The notes beneath the pieces are model-generated. The model saw nothing but the letters and a program-made list of their open reading frames with translations. It was not told the DNA's origin and searched no databases. From NCBI GenBank assembly GCA_017626655.1, contig JAGAIH010000162.1:1-5747 (forward strand): a DNA stretch of 5,747 nucleotides, read 5' to 3'. Position numbers and translations under genes: made by a program. Of the stretch, positions 5,499-5,747 are shown in pieces. The stretch's first letter is position 1; every line of letters starts with the position of its first letter. Source of the stretch: Clostridia bacterium. Lineage in GTDB: Bacteria > Bacillota_A > Clostridia > Oscillospirales > CAG-272.

Positions 5499-5606
5499 GC
5501 CTCCCCCTTTGGGGGAGGTGGCACGCAAAGCGTGACAGAGAGGGCATTTCATGCGACATTTGCCCTCTCACCCGCCTTCGGCGGGAGCTCTCCCAGAGGG
5601 AGAGCC
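5499..5606. mobile_element. MITE-like intergenic repeat made of five tandem hairpins
   Basis: Five stems follow each other: CCTCCCCC/GGGGGAGG (5500-5518), CACGC/GCGTG (5522-5534), GAGAGGGCA/TGCCCTCTC (5538-5569), CCCGCC/GGCGGG with a TTC loop (5571-5585) and GCTCTCCC/GGGAGAGC (5587-5605). The first and last units (5499-5519 and 5586-5606) are imperfect inverted copies of each other, 16 of 21 bases matching, so the whole has terminal inverted repeats that are themselves hairpins. It has no coding capacity. I recognise this general type as a dispersed repeat of gut Clostridia. Exact ends and target duplication are not determined. It may act as a bidirectional terminator. Confidence 0.6.
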
Positions 5607-5615
5607 CAGATTACT

Positions 5616-5653
5616 GACAAAGGGTTCAGGACGAAAGTTCCGAGCCCTTTGTC
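5616..5653. repeat. 12-bp-stem hairpin upstream of the last gene
   Basis: GACAAAGGGTTC (5616-5627) pairs with GAGCCCTTTGTC (5642-5653), twelve pairs including one T-G. The 14-base loop can close a further GGA/TCC. There is no T-run after it on the plus strand. It lies 4 bases before the -35 box of the next promoter, so it may be an insulator, part of the neighbouring repeat, or a regulator target. Confidence 0.5.
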
Positions 5654-5657
5654 GTAC

Positions 5658-5710
5658 TTTACAAGGAATATGAGATATGGTATAATATAGGTGAAAAATG
5701 ATGTGGGAGG
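5658..5710 (+). promoter_or_regulatory. Promoter and ribosome binding site of the gene at the right edge
   Basis: TTTACA (5658-5663), 17 bases, TATAAT (5681-5686); start near 5693. GGGAGG (5705-5710) lies 7 bases before the ATG at 5718. The leader is only about 25 bases. Confidence 0.75.
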
Positions 5711-5717
5711 AACACCT

Positions 5718-5747
5718 ATGTTTACAGAAAGAAGCGGAAAGCAAAAC
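5718..5747 (+). CDS. Start of an unidentified gene, cut by the window edge
   Basis: Ten codons, MFTERSGKQN, follow a well-placed promoter and GGGAGG. The start is therefore credible, but the product cannot be told from ten residues. Confidence 0.6.
   Translation, partial: MFTERSGKQN

Noticed and set aside
1..5747. tRNA or rRNA genes
   Set aside because: I saw no cloverleaf with a GTTCRANNC arm or rRNA signature. The GGTTCAGGAC stretch near 5623 is part of a simple hairpin.

Overview
The window looks like a piece of a Clostridia genome (Bacillota), probably a gut Oscillospiraceae or Lachnospiraceae relative. This rests on strong AGGAGG-type ribosome binding sites, TTGACA-17-TATAAT promoters, an IS1182-like transposase remnant, a short Clostridia-type relaxase, an AAA/DUF4143 ATPase and a hairpin-rich intergenic repeat of a kind common in these bacteria. 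The genus cannot be fixed from the sequence alone.

Layout. (1) Positions 1-1343, minus strand: the first 447 codons of an intact MBL-fold/beta-CASP RNA-processing-type exonuclease. It runs off the left edge and has its own promoter at 1457-1485. (2) About 1532-2760, minus strand: a scrap zone. It holds a strong hairpin terminator, the 3' part of an IS1182-like transposase that has lost its 5' half and apparently an internal block, and, fused directly to it, a fragment of a DEAD/DEAH-type restriction helicase that keeps Walker A but has neither its beginning nor its end. A good promoter still points into the helicase fragment. (3) About 2760-3498: roughly 740 bases without a convincing gene but dense in structure. 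It contains a leader-like segment with alternative pairings on the minus strand, a perfect 19-bp palindrome, an orphan terminator, a GC-rich array of GTGCCG hexamers (three in one orientation, then four inverted) flanked by two near-identical 12-bp palindromes, and then an AT-rich stretch. This is the sort of layout expected of an origin or transfer region. (4) 3499-3993, plus strand: a compact 164-residue MOBP/MobA-type relaxase with an intact HxHxH motif. A 12-codon reading frame overlaps its stop codon, perhaps the stump of a lost second mobilization gene. (5) 4125-5420, plus strand: a complete AAA_14/DUF4143 ATPase driven by a consensus promoter. (6) 5498-5653: a MITE-like chain of five hairpins and one further long hairpin. 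A promoter follows, and the first ten codons of another plus-strand gene run off the right edge.

How the parts fit. The housekeeping-like exonuclease gene is followed by debris from mobile and defence DNA, then by what looks like a reduced mobilizable element: a cis region with a relaxase, but no integrase, replication protein or type IV secretion genes in view. The DUF4143 ATPase has its own promoter and need not belong to that element. No clear new multi-gene system is visible. The most original signal is the repeat architecture just upstream of the relaxase.
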